From: Oleiagrimonas sp. C23AA
GTDB taxonomy: Bacteria; Pseudomonadota; Gammaproteobacteria; Xanthomonadales; Rhodanobacteraceae
Assembly (NCBI RefSeq): GCF_011759385.1
Contig: NZ_JAARLY010000002.1
Location: 310,001 to 374,000, forward strand
Direction: 5' to 3'
DNA length: 64,000 nucleotides
Part shown: positions 17,622-25,962 of the stretch, piece by piece
Layout of the letters: every line of letters starts with the position of its first letter
Numbering within the stretch: position 1 is the first letter of the stretch
Notes under the pieces: model-generated
Seen by the model: only the letters and a program-made list of their open reading frames with translations
Database searches by the model: none
Told to the model about the DNA's origin: nothing
Program-made: the position numbers and the translations under genes

Positions 17622-18602
17622 TCAGGCATGCTCGGCCATCAGCTGGCGCGCGGTTTCTGGCGTGGGCATGGCCTCGAACGACCCGCGACGGCTGACGGCC
17701 ACGGCGCCGCAAGCGGCGGCAAAGCGCAGCACGTCATCGCGTTGGCTGGCATGGGTAACGAAGGCGCCGAGACTGTCCGGCGTGACGCCGGCCTGCTCCA
17801 GTCCGTAGATCAGTCCGCCGACAAACGCGTCGCCGGCACCGGTGGTGTCCACCGCCGGCACCTTGTAGGCGGTCAGCGTACCGTCGCTATCCGGGGTGAA
17901 CCAGCGAATTGGCGCATCGCCGTCGGTGATCACCAGCCAGCGTGCGCGACCCTGCCAGAGCTTGGCCAGCACCGCCGCTTCGCCACTAAGCGGCTGGGCC
18001 AGGAAGTCCAGCTCTTCGGTACTGAGCTTGACCACATCGGCTGCGTGCAGGGCCTGCCAGAGTCGCGGCGTGGGGTCTTCGTTGCGTGGCCACAGCGCCG
18101 GGCGCAGGTTCATGTCGAAACTGACCAGGGTGCCGGTGGCATGCGCGCGTGCCATGCCCTCCAGCGTGGTGGCGGCGATGCCGGCTTCGGTCAGGCTGTT
18201 GGAGCACACGTGAAAAATGCCGGCGCGTTCGAATGCCGGTGCCGGGAAATCCTCGGCACGATACAGCAGGTCGGCCGCCGGCGGGCGGTAGAAGGTGAAG
18301 CTGCGTTCGCCGTTGGCATCCAGCGAGACGAAGGCCAACGCCGTGTTGGCCTCGTCGGTGCGTGTGACGTACTGCATGTCCACGCCCGCCTCGCCCAGAC
18401 TCTTGGCCAGCAGGTCGCCAAAGGCATCGGCGCCGAGCATGCCGATGAAGGCGGCATCGCCACCCAGCTTGGCCACGGCCACGGCCACATTGGCGGGCGC
18501 ACCGCCAGCGAAGGGCAGGTAGGCCGGCGGGGCATCGGGCGTGGCCGGCGGCTGGGCGTGAAAATCGATCAGCGCCTCACCAAAACACAACGTAGTCCTC
18601 AT
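17622..18602 (-). CDS. PfkB-family carbohydrate kinase, probable fructokinase
   Basis: A 326-residue ribokinase-fold kinase. The start block LCFGEALIDFHA, the sugar-binding segment FAGGAPANVAVAVAKLGG and the C-terminal ATP/anion-hole motif DTTGAGDAFVGGLIYGL with its catalytic Asp are all present and match bacterial fructokinases. It would phosphorylate fructose at C6. The ATG at 18602 overlaps the stop of the upstream transporter in an ATGA (18602-18599), with AAGG before it, so the two are translationally coupled. Upstream in-frame starts lie inside the transporter gene and were rejected. In the proposed pathway this kinase uses the fructose made by the AGE-family isomerase. Confidence 0.9.
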   Translation of the reverse strand: MRTTLCFGEALIDFHAQPPATPDAPPAYLPFAGGAPANVAVAVAKLGGDAAFIGMLGADAFGDLLAKSLGEAGVDMQYVTRTDEANTALAFVSLDANGERSFTFYRPPAADLLYRAEDFPAPAFERAGIFHVCSNSLTEAGIAATTLEGMARAHATGTLVSFDMNLRPALWPRNEDPTPRLWQALHAADVVKLSTEELDFLAQPLSGEAAVLAKLWQGRARWLVITDGDAPIRWFTPDSDGTLTAYKVPAVDTTGAGDAFVGGLIYGLEQAGVTPDSLGAFVTHASQRDDVLRFAAACGAVAVSRRGSFEAMPTPETARQLMAEHA

Positions 18603-19852
18603 GCGACCTTGGACCCCTTGAAGCCGTAGAACATGATGTACAGGTAGCAAAGCAGCGGCAGCACGAAGGCATGCTGCACACCGATATGGTCAGCCAGCGC
18701 GCCCTGCGCCAGCGGCACCAGCGCACCACCGACAATGCCCATGATCAGAAGGCTGGAGGCTTTGCCGGCCAGCGGCCCCATCTTGTCGATGCCCAGCGTG
18801 AAGATGGTCGGGAACATCACCGAGTTGAACAGGCCGATGGCGACCACCGTCGTCACCGCGACGTTGCCATGCGTGCTCATGGTGGTAATCACCAGCAAGC
18901 TGGCGATGATGGCGAAGAAGCCCAGCACCTTGCGCGGGTCCAGAACCTTCAGCAGGGCTGCGCCCACGAAGCGGCCAATCATGGCGCCGCCCCAGTACAG
19001 GGCCACATACTTGGTGGCGTCGTGCTCGGACATGTGGCCGATGTCGGGCAGGGCGATGTAATTGACCAGGAAGCTGCCGATGGACACTTCCGCGCCCACG
19101 TATAGAAAGATCGCGATGACGCCCAGGAATACGTGGCTGTGACGCAGCGCATCGAAGAAGCTGTGTTCATCCTTGGCAGCGCTCTGTTCTTCCTTGGCTT
19201 CCAACGGTGGCAGTCGGAACAGCCAGATGGCTACGGCCAGCACGACCAGTACCACCGCCAGCACCGCGTAAGGGCCTTCCACCAGTTTGGCTTGCGCGGC
19301 CTGATAGGCGGCCTGCTGCACGGCTGGCAATTTGGCCAGCTCCGCCGCGCCGAGCACCGTGCCGGCCAGGATCATCGGGCCGATCACATAAGGACCAAAT
19401 ACCGTGCCTACCGAGTTGAAGGCCTGCGCCAGGTTGAGGCGGCTGGAAGCATGGCGTTCTTCACCCAGCAGGCTGACATAGGGGTTGGCCGCCACCTGCA
19501 GGCCGGTGATGCCAGTGGCCATCACGAAAAAGGCGAACAGGAACAGCGGGTATGAGGCCACCGCAGCGGCCGGCAGAAACAACGCGGTGCCAATACCCGT
19601 CAGCACCAGCCCGGCGATGATGGTGGCGCGGTAACCAATGCGCGAAAGCACCGCACCCCAGGGCGTGGCCATGATGAAGTAGGCGCCGAAGAAGCAGAAC
19701 TGCACCAGCATGGCCTGGAAGTAGCTCAGCGTGAACATCCCTTTCAGATGCGGAATGAGGATGTCGTTGAGGACCGTCATCAGGCCCCACATGAAGAACA
19801 CGGCATTGATGACGACAAGCGCCGTCGTCGTGCTGGCGTTTTGGCGACTCAT
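18599..19852 (-). CDS. FucP-type MFS sugar:proton symporter
   Basis: A 417-residue inner-membrane transporter with about 12 membrane segments. The N-terminal FFMWGLMTVLNDILIPHLKG and GLQVAANPYVSLLG blocks (the latter with the conserved Asn-Pro) place it in the FucP/GluP fucose-glucose-galactose family. AGGAA lies just before the ATG at 19852; an in-frame start further upstream would overlap the regulator gene and was rejected. It starts 31 bp after that regulator's stop and overlaps the kinase gene, so regulator-transporter-kinase form one operon. Mannose is the likely substrate by context, but family members also carry fucose, glucose, galactose and fructose, so this is an inference. Confidence 0.9.
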   Translation of the reverse strand: MSRQNASTTTALVVINAVFFMWGLMTVLNDILIPHLKGMFTLSYFQAMLVQFCFFGAYFIMATPWGAVLSRIGYRATIIAGLVLTGIGTALFLPAAAVASYPLFLFAFFVMATGITGLQVAANPYVSLLGEERHASSRLNLAQAFNSVGTVFGPYVIGPMILAGTVLGAAELAKLPAVQQAAYQAAQAKLVEGPYAVLAVVLVVLAVAIWLFRLPPLEAKEEQSAAKDEHSFFDALRHSHVFLGVIAIFLYVGAEVSIGSFLVNYIALPDIGHMSEHDATKYVALYWGGAMIGRFVGAALLKVLDPRKVLGFFAIIASLLVITTMSTHGNVAVTTVVAIGLFNSVMFPTIFTLGIDKMGPLAGKASSLLIMGIVGGALVPLAQGALADHIGVQHAFVLPLLCYLYIMFYGFKGSKVA

Positions 19853-19883
19853 GAAAATTCCTAGGCGAATTGAGCGATAGGCA

Positions 19884-20906
19884 TCAGGCGACCCGCTCCG
19901 GGCCGCTGCTGGCGCGAACATTGAGGGTGACCGGCGCCACCATGCGCATTGGTTCCAGGTCGGGCTGGCTGGCCCGCATCAGGATGCGTTCGGCGGCCTG
20001 GCGACCACGGGCGCGTGGGCCGGTAGACAGCGTTGTCAGCGGCGGCAGACTGGCGGCCGCTTCCGGGATGTCATCGAAACCGGTAAGGGCAAAGTCATGC
20101 CCCGGGCGACGCCCGCGGGCGGTCAGACCCAGCGACAGTCCCAGCGCCACCGCATCGTTGTAGCATACCGCCGCGGTCGGCGCCGGGTCGCGCACGAACA
20201 GTGCTGCGGTTTGCGCGGCAGCTTCCAGGCGTGTCGGCGCACTTTCCACCAGCCACTGCGGTTCCACCTCGATACCGGCCGCGCGCATGGCCTGGGCATA
20301 GCCCTGGCGACGCTCGCGGCATGAGCTGGAATCGGCATGGCCGCCAAAAAAGGCGATGCGCCGATGGCCGCGTTCGAGCAGATGCTCGGTGGCCAGCTGC
20401 GCGCCGCGGCGGTTGTCCAGCACCAGAAAGTCCCAGTGCGCGTGCGGCAGCTCGCGGTTGAACACCAGCATCGGCGTGCGCGTGCCGACCACCGGCATCA
20501 GGCGGTCGCCGTCGCTGTGCTCGGCCGGCGACAGGATGATGCCGGCCGGGTCGTGCTCCATCAGCGAGGCCAGCACTTTCTGCTGGCGCTCGGTCGACTC
20601 GTTGGTACTGCCCAGCAGGGTGACGTAGCCGGCCGCGCCCAGCGCCTCGTCGACGCCGGCGGCAAACTCGGCAAAGAACGGGTTGGACAGGTCATTGATG
20701 ACCAGGGCCACGCTGGAGGAGGTGCGCCGGCGCAGGTTGGCGGCCGCACGGTTGTAGACGTAACCCTGTTTCTTGAGTTCCGCCTCGACGCGCTCTCGGG
20801 TGGACTTTGCCACCAGTGGGCTGCCACGAAGTACCAGCGACACGGTGGCGCGCGAGACGCCGCATCCTGCGGCGATATCGGACAGCGTGATGCGCCGACG
20901 ACTCAT
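19884..20906 (-). CDS. LacI-family transcriptional regulator (operon with transporter and kinase)
   Basis: A 340-residue regulator. Residues 1-60 hold the helix-turn-helix (ITLSDIAAGCGVSRATVSLVL) and hinge segment (NRAAANLRRRTSSSVALVINDLSNPFFAEF). The effector domain carries GHRRIAFFGG, AAVCYNDAVALGL and FALTGFDDIPEAA. It belongs to a different subgroup from the regulator at 16427, so the two probably see different ligands or operators. A GAGG ribosome site lies before the ATG. It leads the operon regulator-transporter-kinase and is divergent from the third GH92 gene; the 279-bp gap between them is the natural place for its operator and holds a CAACGTTG palindrome. Confidence 0.92.
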   Translation of the reverse strand: MSRRRITLSDIAAGCGVSRATVSLVLRGSPLVAKSTRERVEAELKKQGYVYNRAAANLRRRTSSSVALVINDLSNPFFAEFAAGVDEALGAAGYVTLLGSTNESTERQQKVLASLMEHDPAGIILSPAEHSDGDRLMPVVGTRTPMLVFNRELPHAHWDFLVLDNRRGAQLATEHLLERGHRRIAFFGGHADSSSCRERRQGYAQAMRAAGIEVEPQWLVESAPTRLEAAAQTAALFVRDPAPTAAVCYNDAVALGLSLGLTARGRRPGHDFALTGFDDIPEAAASLPPLTTLSTGPRARGRQAAERILMRASQPDLEPMRMVAPVTLNVRASSGPERVA

Positions 20907-21031
20907 GCATGAACCTCACTGGACAGTACGCGCAAGGCGCGCTTAACCTCGGGCCGGGCGCAGGGCAGACGGCGTCCGCGGGGGACGTCGTCGCGCCGGA
21001 ACAGGCGACGGGCTCGACATGGGGGGCGTTT

Positions 21032-21039
21032 CAACGTTG
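21032..21039. promoter_or_regulatory. Palindrome in the divergent regulator/GH92 promoter region
   Basis: CAACGTTG is a perfect 8-bp palindrome with a central CG, the usual core of LacI-family operators, between the divergent regulator (start 20906) and GH92 gene (start 21186). AACGATC also occurs twice nearby (21061-21067 and 21164-21170). A short palindrome can occur by chance, so this is only a candidate. Confidence 0.3.
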
Positions 21040-21185
21040 CGGTCTCCCTTCACGGATTGAAACGATCTAAAGTTGGCATGATGCCGCGTACGTACGACGA
21101 TGAAAATCGTGCAGTGCAACATGACGTGGCGTCAATGGACTGCCGAGTATTGCCAAGAATTTATAACGATCCAAGGGGTATCACC

Positions 21186-23564
21186 ATGCATGTAGCCGGT
21201 AGGCGCGGGCGCGGCAGGCGTCAGGGGTTGTCGTTGTTGATGGCGGGACTGGTCGCTGGCGCAGGCGCGCAGGCGCATGCGGACACGGTCAAACATGTCG
21301 ATTCGGGCACCGCGGCCTGGTCGCAGGTGGACCCGATGGTCGGCACCGGTGGCGACGGCCACACCTTCCCGGGCGCCACGGTGCCGTTTGGCATGATCCA
21401 GCTCAGCCCGGACACGGCGATGCCGGACTTCAAGCATGCCTACAAATGGGCGGCCGGTTATCGCTATGACGATCCGACCATCCGTGGCTTTTCGCATACG
21501 CACTTTTCCGGCAGCGGGCATTCGGACCTGGGCGATGTGCTGCTGATGCCGATCGGCGGCAAGGTGCACCTGGATGCGGGCGAGCCGTCCAAGCCGGGCT
21601 CGGGCTATCGCTCGCGTTTCAGCCATAGCACTGAAACCGCGCAGCCGGGCTATTACGCAGTCACGCTGCCGGACAACCATGTGCGCGTGGAGCTGACCGC
21701 CGGTGCGCGCGTGGGCTGGCATCGCTATACCTTCGAGAAGGGCGAGCCGGCGCATGTGCTGCTGGATCTTCGCCCCAGCATCTACGACTACAAGGGCAAG
21801 GTGTCCTGGGCGCGGCTGAATGTGCGCAAGGACGGCACCGTCACCGGCATGCGCGAGACGCGTGGCTGGGCGCCGGGTCGGCAGCTGTTCTTCGCCATCC
21901 GTTTTTCCGACAAGATGCTCTCGCGCCAGCTGATGGATCGCGAGCAGCACGTGCTCTACAAGGGCTTCACGGGCCCGGGCAATTCACCGTCCGACACCGA
22001 CGCGGTCTCGGGCCGTGCGCTGGAAGGCGTGTTCAATTTCGGCAAGCTCGATAAGCCGCTGGAGGCCAAGGTCGCCATTTCCACGGTGAGCGAGGCCAAC
22101 GCCATCGCCAACCTGGATGCCGACGGCAAGGGCTGGAATTTCGACCAGCGCCGCGCCGAGGCCAAGGCCGACTGGGTCAAGGCGCTGTCGGCCATTGATG
22201 TCAGCGCGCCGGCCAAGACGCTGAAGAACTTCTACACCTCGATGTATCACGCCATGATTGCGCCGAACCTGGCCATGGACGTGAACGGCCAGTATCGCGG
22301 CCCCGATCACGGCATCCATCAGGCCAAGAACTTCACCTTCTACTCGACCTGGTCGCTGTGGGATGTGTACCGCGCGCAGCAGCCGCTGATGACGCTGATT
22401 CAGCCCAACAAGCGTGTGGACAACTTCGTGCAGTCGCTGGTCGCCGCGCAGGAATCGAGCCCGTGGGGCATCCTGCCGGTGTGGGCCTATCAGGGCCTGG
22501 AAACCTGGTGCATGATCGGCTACCACGCCGTGCCGGTAATCGCCGATGCCTACATGAAGGGCATTCGCGGTTTCGACACCAAGGCCGCGCTCAAGGCCAT
22601 GGTCGCCAGTGCCACCTACAAGCCGTATGGCGGTCTGGGCTGGTACATGAAGCTGGGCTACGTGCCCATCGACAAGGAGCCCGAAGCGGCCTCCAAGACG
22701 GTGGAATACGCCTTTGACGACTGGACGCTGTCGCGCATGGCCCACGCCATGGGCGACGATGCCATCGCCCAGCGCTTTGCCAAGCGTGCCGGCTATTGGC
22801 GCAACTCGTTCGACCCCAAGACCGGCTTCCTTCGCGCGCGCAAGAGCGATGGCAGCTTCCGCACGCCGTTCGATCCGGCATCGGCCGGCTACGGCAGTGA
22901 CTACACCGAAGGCAACGCCTGGCAGTATTCCTGGTACGAGCCGCAGGACATCGGCGGCCTGATCCGCGTGCTGGGAGGTGACGACAAGCTGATCGCCAAA
23001 CTCGACCACGTGTTCGACGCCAAGGTCGATCCGAAGGAGTTTGCCAACGTCGAGGATATTTCCGGCCTGATCGGCTACTACGCCCACGGCAACGAGCCCA
23101 GCCATCACATCGCGTACCTGTACGACTACGCCGGCGCACCCTGGAAAACCCAGCACCGCCTGAAGCAGATCATGGACACGCAGTACGCGCCGACGCCAAC
23201 CGGCCTGGCCGGCAATGATGATCTGGGCCAGATGTCGGCCTGGTACATCTTCACCGCGATGGGCTTCTACCCGGTGGCGCCAGCCAGCAATCAGTACGTG
23301 ATTGGCCGCCCCTTCGTCGACAAGGCGGTGGTGCATCTGCCCAACGGCAAGACCTTCACGATCGAGGCCCATCACCTGGATGCGACGCACCCGTATGTGG
23401 GTAACGTGACGCTCGATGGCAAGGCGTTGGACCGCAGCTACATCACCCACGGCCAGATCATGGCCGGTGGCACGCTGCGCTTTGACATGCAGGCCAAGCC
23501 CAATACGCACTGGGCCACCTCCGATGCGGCCCGGCCCTACTCGATGACGCCATACGGCTCATAA
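21186..23564 (+). CDS. GH92 exo-alpha-mannosidase (divergent third copy)
   Basis: A 792-residue secreted GH92 enzyme. The signal peptide follows MHVAGRRGRGRRQG (LSLLMAGLVAGAGAQAHA). Family blocks: VDPMVGTGGDGHTFPGA, FSHTHFSGSGH, WSLWDVYRAQQPL, GLETWCMIGYHAVPV, YTEGNAWQYSW with the presumed general acid Glu575, NEPSHHIAYLYDYAG, and GNDDLGQMSAWYIFTAMGFYP. It follows the canonical GH92 pattern more closely than the tandem pair, which replaces GLETWCMIGYH and NEPSHHIAYLYDY with different sequence, so it probably acts on a different linkage or step. AAGGGG before the ATG at 21186 fixes the start; the frame is open back to 21057. It is divergent from a LacI-type regulator gene. Confidence 0.95.
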   Translation: MHVAGRRGRGRRQGLSLLMAGLVAGAGAQAHADTVKHVDSGTAAWSQVDPMVGTGGDGHTFPGATVPFGMIQLSPDTAMPDFKHAYKWAAGYRYDDPTIRGFSHTHFSGSGHSDLGDVLLMPIGGKVHLDAGEPSKPGSGYRSRFSHSTETAQPGYYAVTLPDNHVRVELTAGARVGWHRYTFEKGEPAHVLLDLRPSIYDYKGKVSWARLNVRKDGTVTGMRETRGWAPGRQLFFAIRFSDKMLSRQLMDREQHVLYKGFTGPGNSPSDTDAVSGRALEGVFNFGKLDKPLEAKVAISTVSEANAIANLDADGKGWNFDQRRAEAKADWVKALSAIDVSAPAKTLKNFYTSMYHAMIAPNLAMDVNGQYRGPDHGIHQAKNFTFYSTWSLWDVYRAQQPLMTLIQPNKRVDNFVQSLVAAQESSPWGILPVWAYQGLETWCMIGYHAVPVIADAYMKGIRGFDTKAALKAMVASATYKPYGGLGWYMKLGYVPIDKEPEAASKTVEYAFDDWTLSRMAHAMGDDAIAQRFAKRAGYWRNSFDPKTGFLRARKSDGSFRTPFDPASAGYGSDYTEGNAWQYSWYEPQDIGGLIRVLGGDDKLIAKLDHVFDAKVDPKEFANVEDISGLIGYYAHGNEPSHHIAYLYDYAGAPWKTQHRLKQIMDTQYAPTPTGLAGNDDLGQMSAWYIFTAMGFYPVAPASNQYVIGRPFVDKAVVHLPNGKTFTIEAHHLDATHPYVGNVTLDGKALDRSYITHGQIMAGGTLRFDMQAKPNTHWATSDAARPYSMTPYGS

Positions 23565-23578
23565 CCTGAAAGGCAAGG

Positions 23579-23605
23579 CAAGCGCGGCCGGTGCGGCCGC
23601 GTTTG
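23579..23605 (+). terminator. Hairpin after the third GH92 gene
   Basis: CAAGCGCGGCC and GGCCGCGTTTG pair over 11 bp with one G-T wobble and a GGTGC-type loop, 15 bases after the stop. The T content downstream is low, so termination may be partial. Confidence 0.5.
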
Positions 23606-23674
23606 CTTGCGCTCAGGTGTTTCATGCAAGAATCACCCGCTTATATTGTGAGCAACGCTCGGGGAGAATCCATA

Positions 23675-25474
23675 GTGGCGGGACGCATCGGTGAAAGGAT
23701 GGCCTTGCGCTGGCGTCTGGTAGGTCTGCTACTGGTAGTCAGTGTCAGTGTCGCCCTGCCGTACCTGGTAACACGTGACAGTACCAATAGCGCCATGAAG
23801 GCGCGCACCTGGGTGGCCCACACCGCCGAGGTCAAGAGCGTGGTTTACCGGGTGCTGTTCCATGTGCGCGACATGGAAGCGGCGGTTTACTCGTCGATCA
23901 ATGACTTTGGTGACGCCAAGTTCATGCAGTTCCGTCTGCAGAACGATGCCCGCGAAGTGCCCGACCTGCTGAACAATCTGCGCAACCTCACTGTCGACAA
24001 CAGCTCCCAGCAGGTGCGTATCGGCAGTTTCGAAGCGGTCGTGCGTGGACGCATGAAGTTGCTGGCCGAAGCGGCCGACTTTGCGCGCAAGGGTGATGTC
24101 AAACGTGCCTATGCGGCGCTCAGTGATGGGCAGAAGATGTTTCACTTCCGTCGCTTGGGTGCGGACATCGTACAGACCGAAGAGCAGCTGATGACCGAGC
24201 GCAGCGCCTCGGCAACTGAGCGCACGCACCGCCTGCATTTCGTGCAGGCGGTAACCACCGCTGCGCAGTTGGTGCTGCTGTTCATCGTGGTGGTGGTGTC
24301 CGAGCGTCAGATTTCCCGACGGCTTCTGGCCGAGCGCGAGACGCGTGAGGCCGTGGCGCGGGCACAGTCGATCGTGCAGGCGGTACGTGAGCCCATCGCA
24401 GTGCTCGATGACGAGCTTTGCACGGTCAGCGTCAACGCCGCCTTCGTCGAGCTGTATGGACATGACCCGGCGCGCGAGGGCTCGCGTCACCTTTCCGAAG
24501 TGGGCGAGGGCGCGTGGTCGGACAAGGCACTGCTGCAGCGTCTGACCGATGTCATGGCGCGTAGCCGCGAGCTATGGGACTTCGACCTGGAGCAGACGAC
24601 CCAGGATGGCGTCGATCGCCATGTGGTGATCAACGCCCGTCAGATGGAATTGCCCGAGCGCACGCACGCGGTGTTGCTGCTGACGGTGAGTGATGTCTCG
24701 GCCCGTCGCATGGCCGAGGAGCAGGTGTTCGAGCTCAATCGCCAGCTGGAAGGCAAGATCGAGCAGATCTCGGATGTGAACCGCGAGCTGGAGGCTTTCA
24801 GCTATTCGGTGTCGCACGATCTGCGCGCGCCGCTGCGCCACATTGCCGGCTTCTCCGACAAGCTGGCGCGGCATCTGGGCGACAGTGCCGACGAGCGCTC
24901 GGCGCATTATCTGGACATCATTGGCGATGCGGCGCGCCGCATGGCTTCACTGATCGACGACCTGTTGGTTTATTCACGCCTGGGCCGCGGCGCCATGCGC
25001 ATGCAGTCGGTGGATATGCAGTCGCTGGCCGAAGAAGCGCGCTCACTGACCACGTCCAATATCGGCGAGCGCGATATCGAGTGGCGCATCCAGCCGCTGC
25101 CGGTGGTGGTGGGCGATGAAAATATGCTGCGCACGGTGTGGCAGAACCTGATCGGTAATGCCGTCAAGTACACCGGTCAGCGCGAACATGCGATCATTGA
25201 AATTACCGCTGAGCGTAGTTCGAGGGGCGACTACCTGTTCAGCGTCAAGGACAACGGCGCCGGCTTCGACATGCGCTTCGTCAATAAGCTGTTCGGTGTT
25301 TTCCAGCGTCTGCACAAGACCTCGGAATTCACCGGCAGCGGCATTGGCCTGGCCAACGTCCGCCGCATTGTTGCGCGTCACGGAGGACGCACGTGGGCCG
25401 AGGGCGAGCCGGACAAGGGCGCCACGTTCCACTTCTCACTTCCAGCGTCGGCCTCGGCCGATGCCCAATCCTGA
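23675..25474 (+). CDS. Membrane sensor histidine kinase with CHASE3-like and PAS domains
   Basis: A protein of about 599 residues. One membrane helix (about 11-32), a helical extracytoplasmic sensor of roughly 155 residues resembling CHASE3, and a second helix (about 189-208) are followed by a PAS domain (about 234-342), a coiled linker, and a HisKA/HATPase kinase core. The phosphoacceptor block is FSYSVSHDLRAPLRHIAGF (His381), the N box is WQNLIGNAVKYTG, and the G boxes are DNGAGFD and GSGIGLANVRRI. This core is of the bacteriophytochrome (Cph1-like) subgroup, which pairs with stand-alone receivers. The GTG at 23675 is chosen because GGGGAG lies 8 bases before it; ATG codons at 23624 and 23699 are alternatives. 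It is followed after 17 bp by a receiver gene. Confidence 0.88.
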   Translation: MAGRIGERMALRWRLVGLLLVVSVSVALPYLVTRDSTNSAMKARTWVAHTAEVKSVVYRVLFHVRDMEAAVYSSINDFGDAKFMQFRLQNDAREVPDLLNNLRNLTVDNSSQQVRIGSFEAVVRGRMKLLAEAADFARKGDVKRAYAALSDGQKMFHFRRLGADIVQTEEQLMTERSASATERTHRLHFVQAVTTAAQLVLLFIVVVVSERQISRRLLAERETREAVARAQSIVQAVREPIAVLDDELCTVSVNAAFVELYGHDPAREGSRHLSEVGEGAWSDKALLQRLTDVMARSRELWDFDLEQTTQDGVDRHVVINARQMELPERTHAVLLLTVSDVSARRMAEEQVFELNRQLEGKIEQISDVNRELEAFSYSVSHDLRAPLRHIAGFSDKLARHLGDSADERSAHYLDIIGDAARRMASLIDDLLVYSRLGRGAMRMQSVDMQSLAEEARSLTTSNIGERDIEWRIQPLPVVVGDENMLRTVWQNLIGNAVKYTGQREHAIIEITAERSSRGDYLFSVKDNGAGFDMRFVNKLFGVFQRLHKTSEFTGSGIGLANVRRIVARHGGRTWAEGEPDKGATFHFSLPASASADAQS

Positions 25475-25491
25475 AGTCGGCAAACATATTT

Positions 25492-25941
25492 ATGAATAAG
25501 AAGGAATTGCGCACCATCCTGCTGGCCGAAGACAGCCCCGCCGATGCCGAAATGGCCATCGACGCGCTGCGCGAAGCCAAGCTGGCCAACCCAGTGGTGC
25601 ACGTGGAAGACGGCGTCGAAGCGCTGGACTTCCTCAACTCCACCGGCCGCTTCGAGGGTGATCCTAAGCCACTGCCGGCGGTGGTGTTGCTGGACATCAA
25701 AATGCCGCGTATGGATGGTCTGGAAGTGCTCAAGCACCTGCGCAGCGACGAAAAACTCAAGCGCGTACCGGTAGTGATTCTTTCCTCCTCGCGCGAGGAA
25801 AGCGATCTGGCGCGCAGCTGGGATCTGGGCGTCAACGCCTATGTGGTCAAACCGGTGGATGTGCGCCAGTTCTTTGATGCGGTGCAGACGCTTGGCCAAT
25901 TCTGGGCGGTGCTCAACGAGGCTCCGGAGTCGGACGATTGA
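25492..25941 (+). CDS. Single-domain response regulator, Rcp1-like
   Basis: A 149-residue stand-alone receiver. The acidic pair Glu13-Asp14 (LLAEDS), phosphoacceptor Asp68 (LLDIKMPRMDG), Ser98 in the Thr/Ser switch position and Lys120 (VVKPVD) are all present, so it should be phosphorylated. There is no output domain. The pattern PADAEMAIDALREA with DGVEALDFLN and the C-terminal FFDAVQTLGQFWAVLNE matches Rcp1-type partners of phytochrome-like kinases. It sits between its presumed kinase (gap 17 bp) and a REC-kinase-REC hybrid (gap 21 bp), so it probably shuttles phosphate between them or acts by protein contact. Confidence 0.92.
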   Translation: MNKKELRTILLAEDSPADAEMAIDALREAKLANPVVHVEDGVEALDFLNSTGRFEGDPKPLPAVVLLDIKMPRMDGLEVLKHLRSDEKLKRVPVVILSSSREESDLARSWDLGVNAYVVKPVDVRQFFDAVQTLGQFWAVLNEAPESDD

Positions 25942-25962
25942 TGCTGAGAGGCAGGCGCATCC

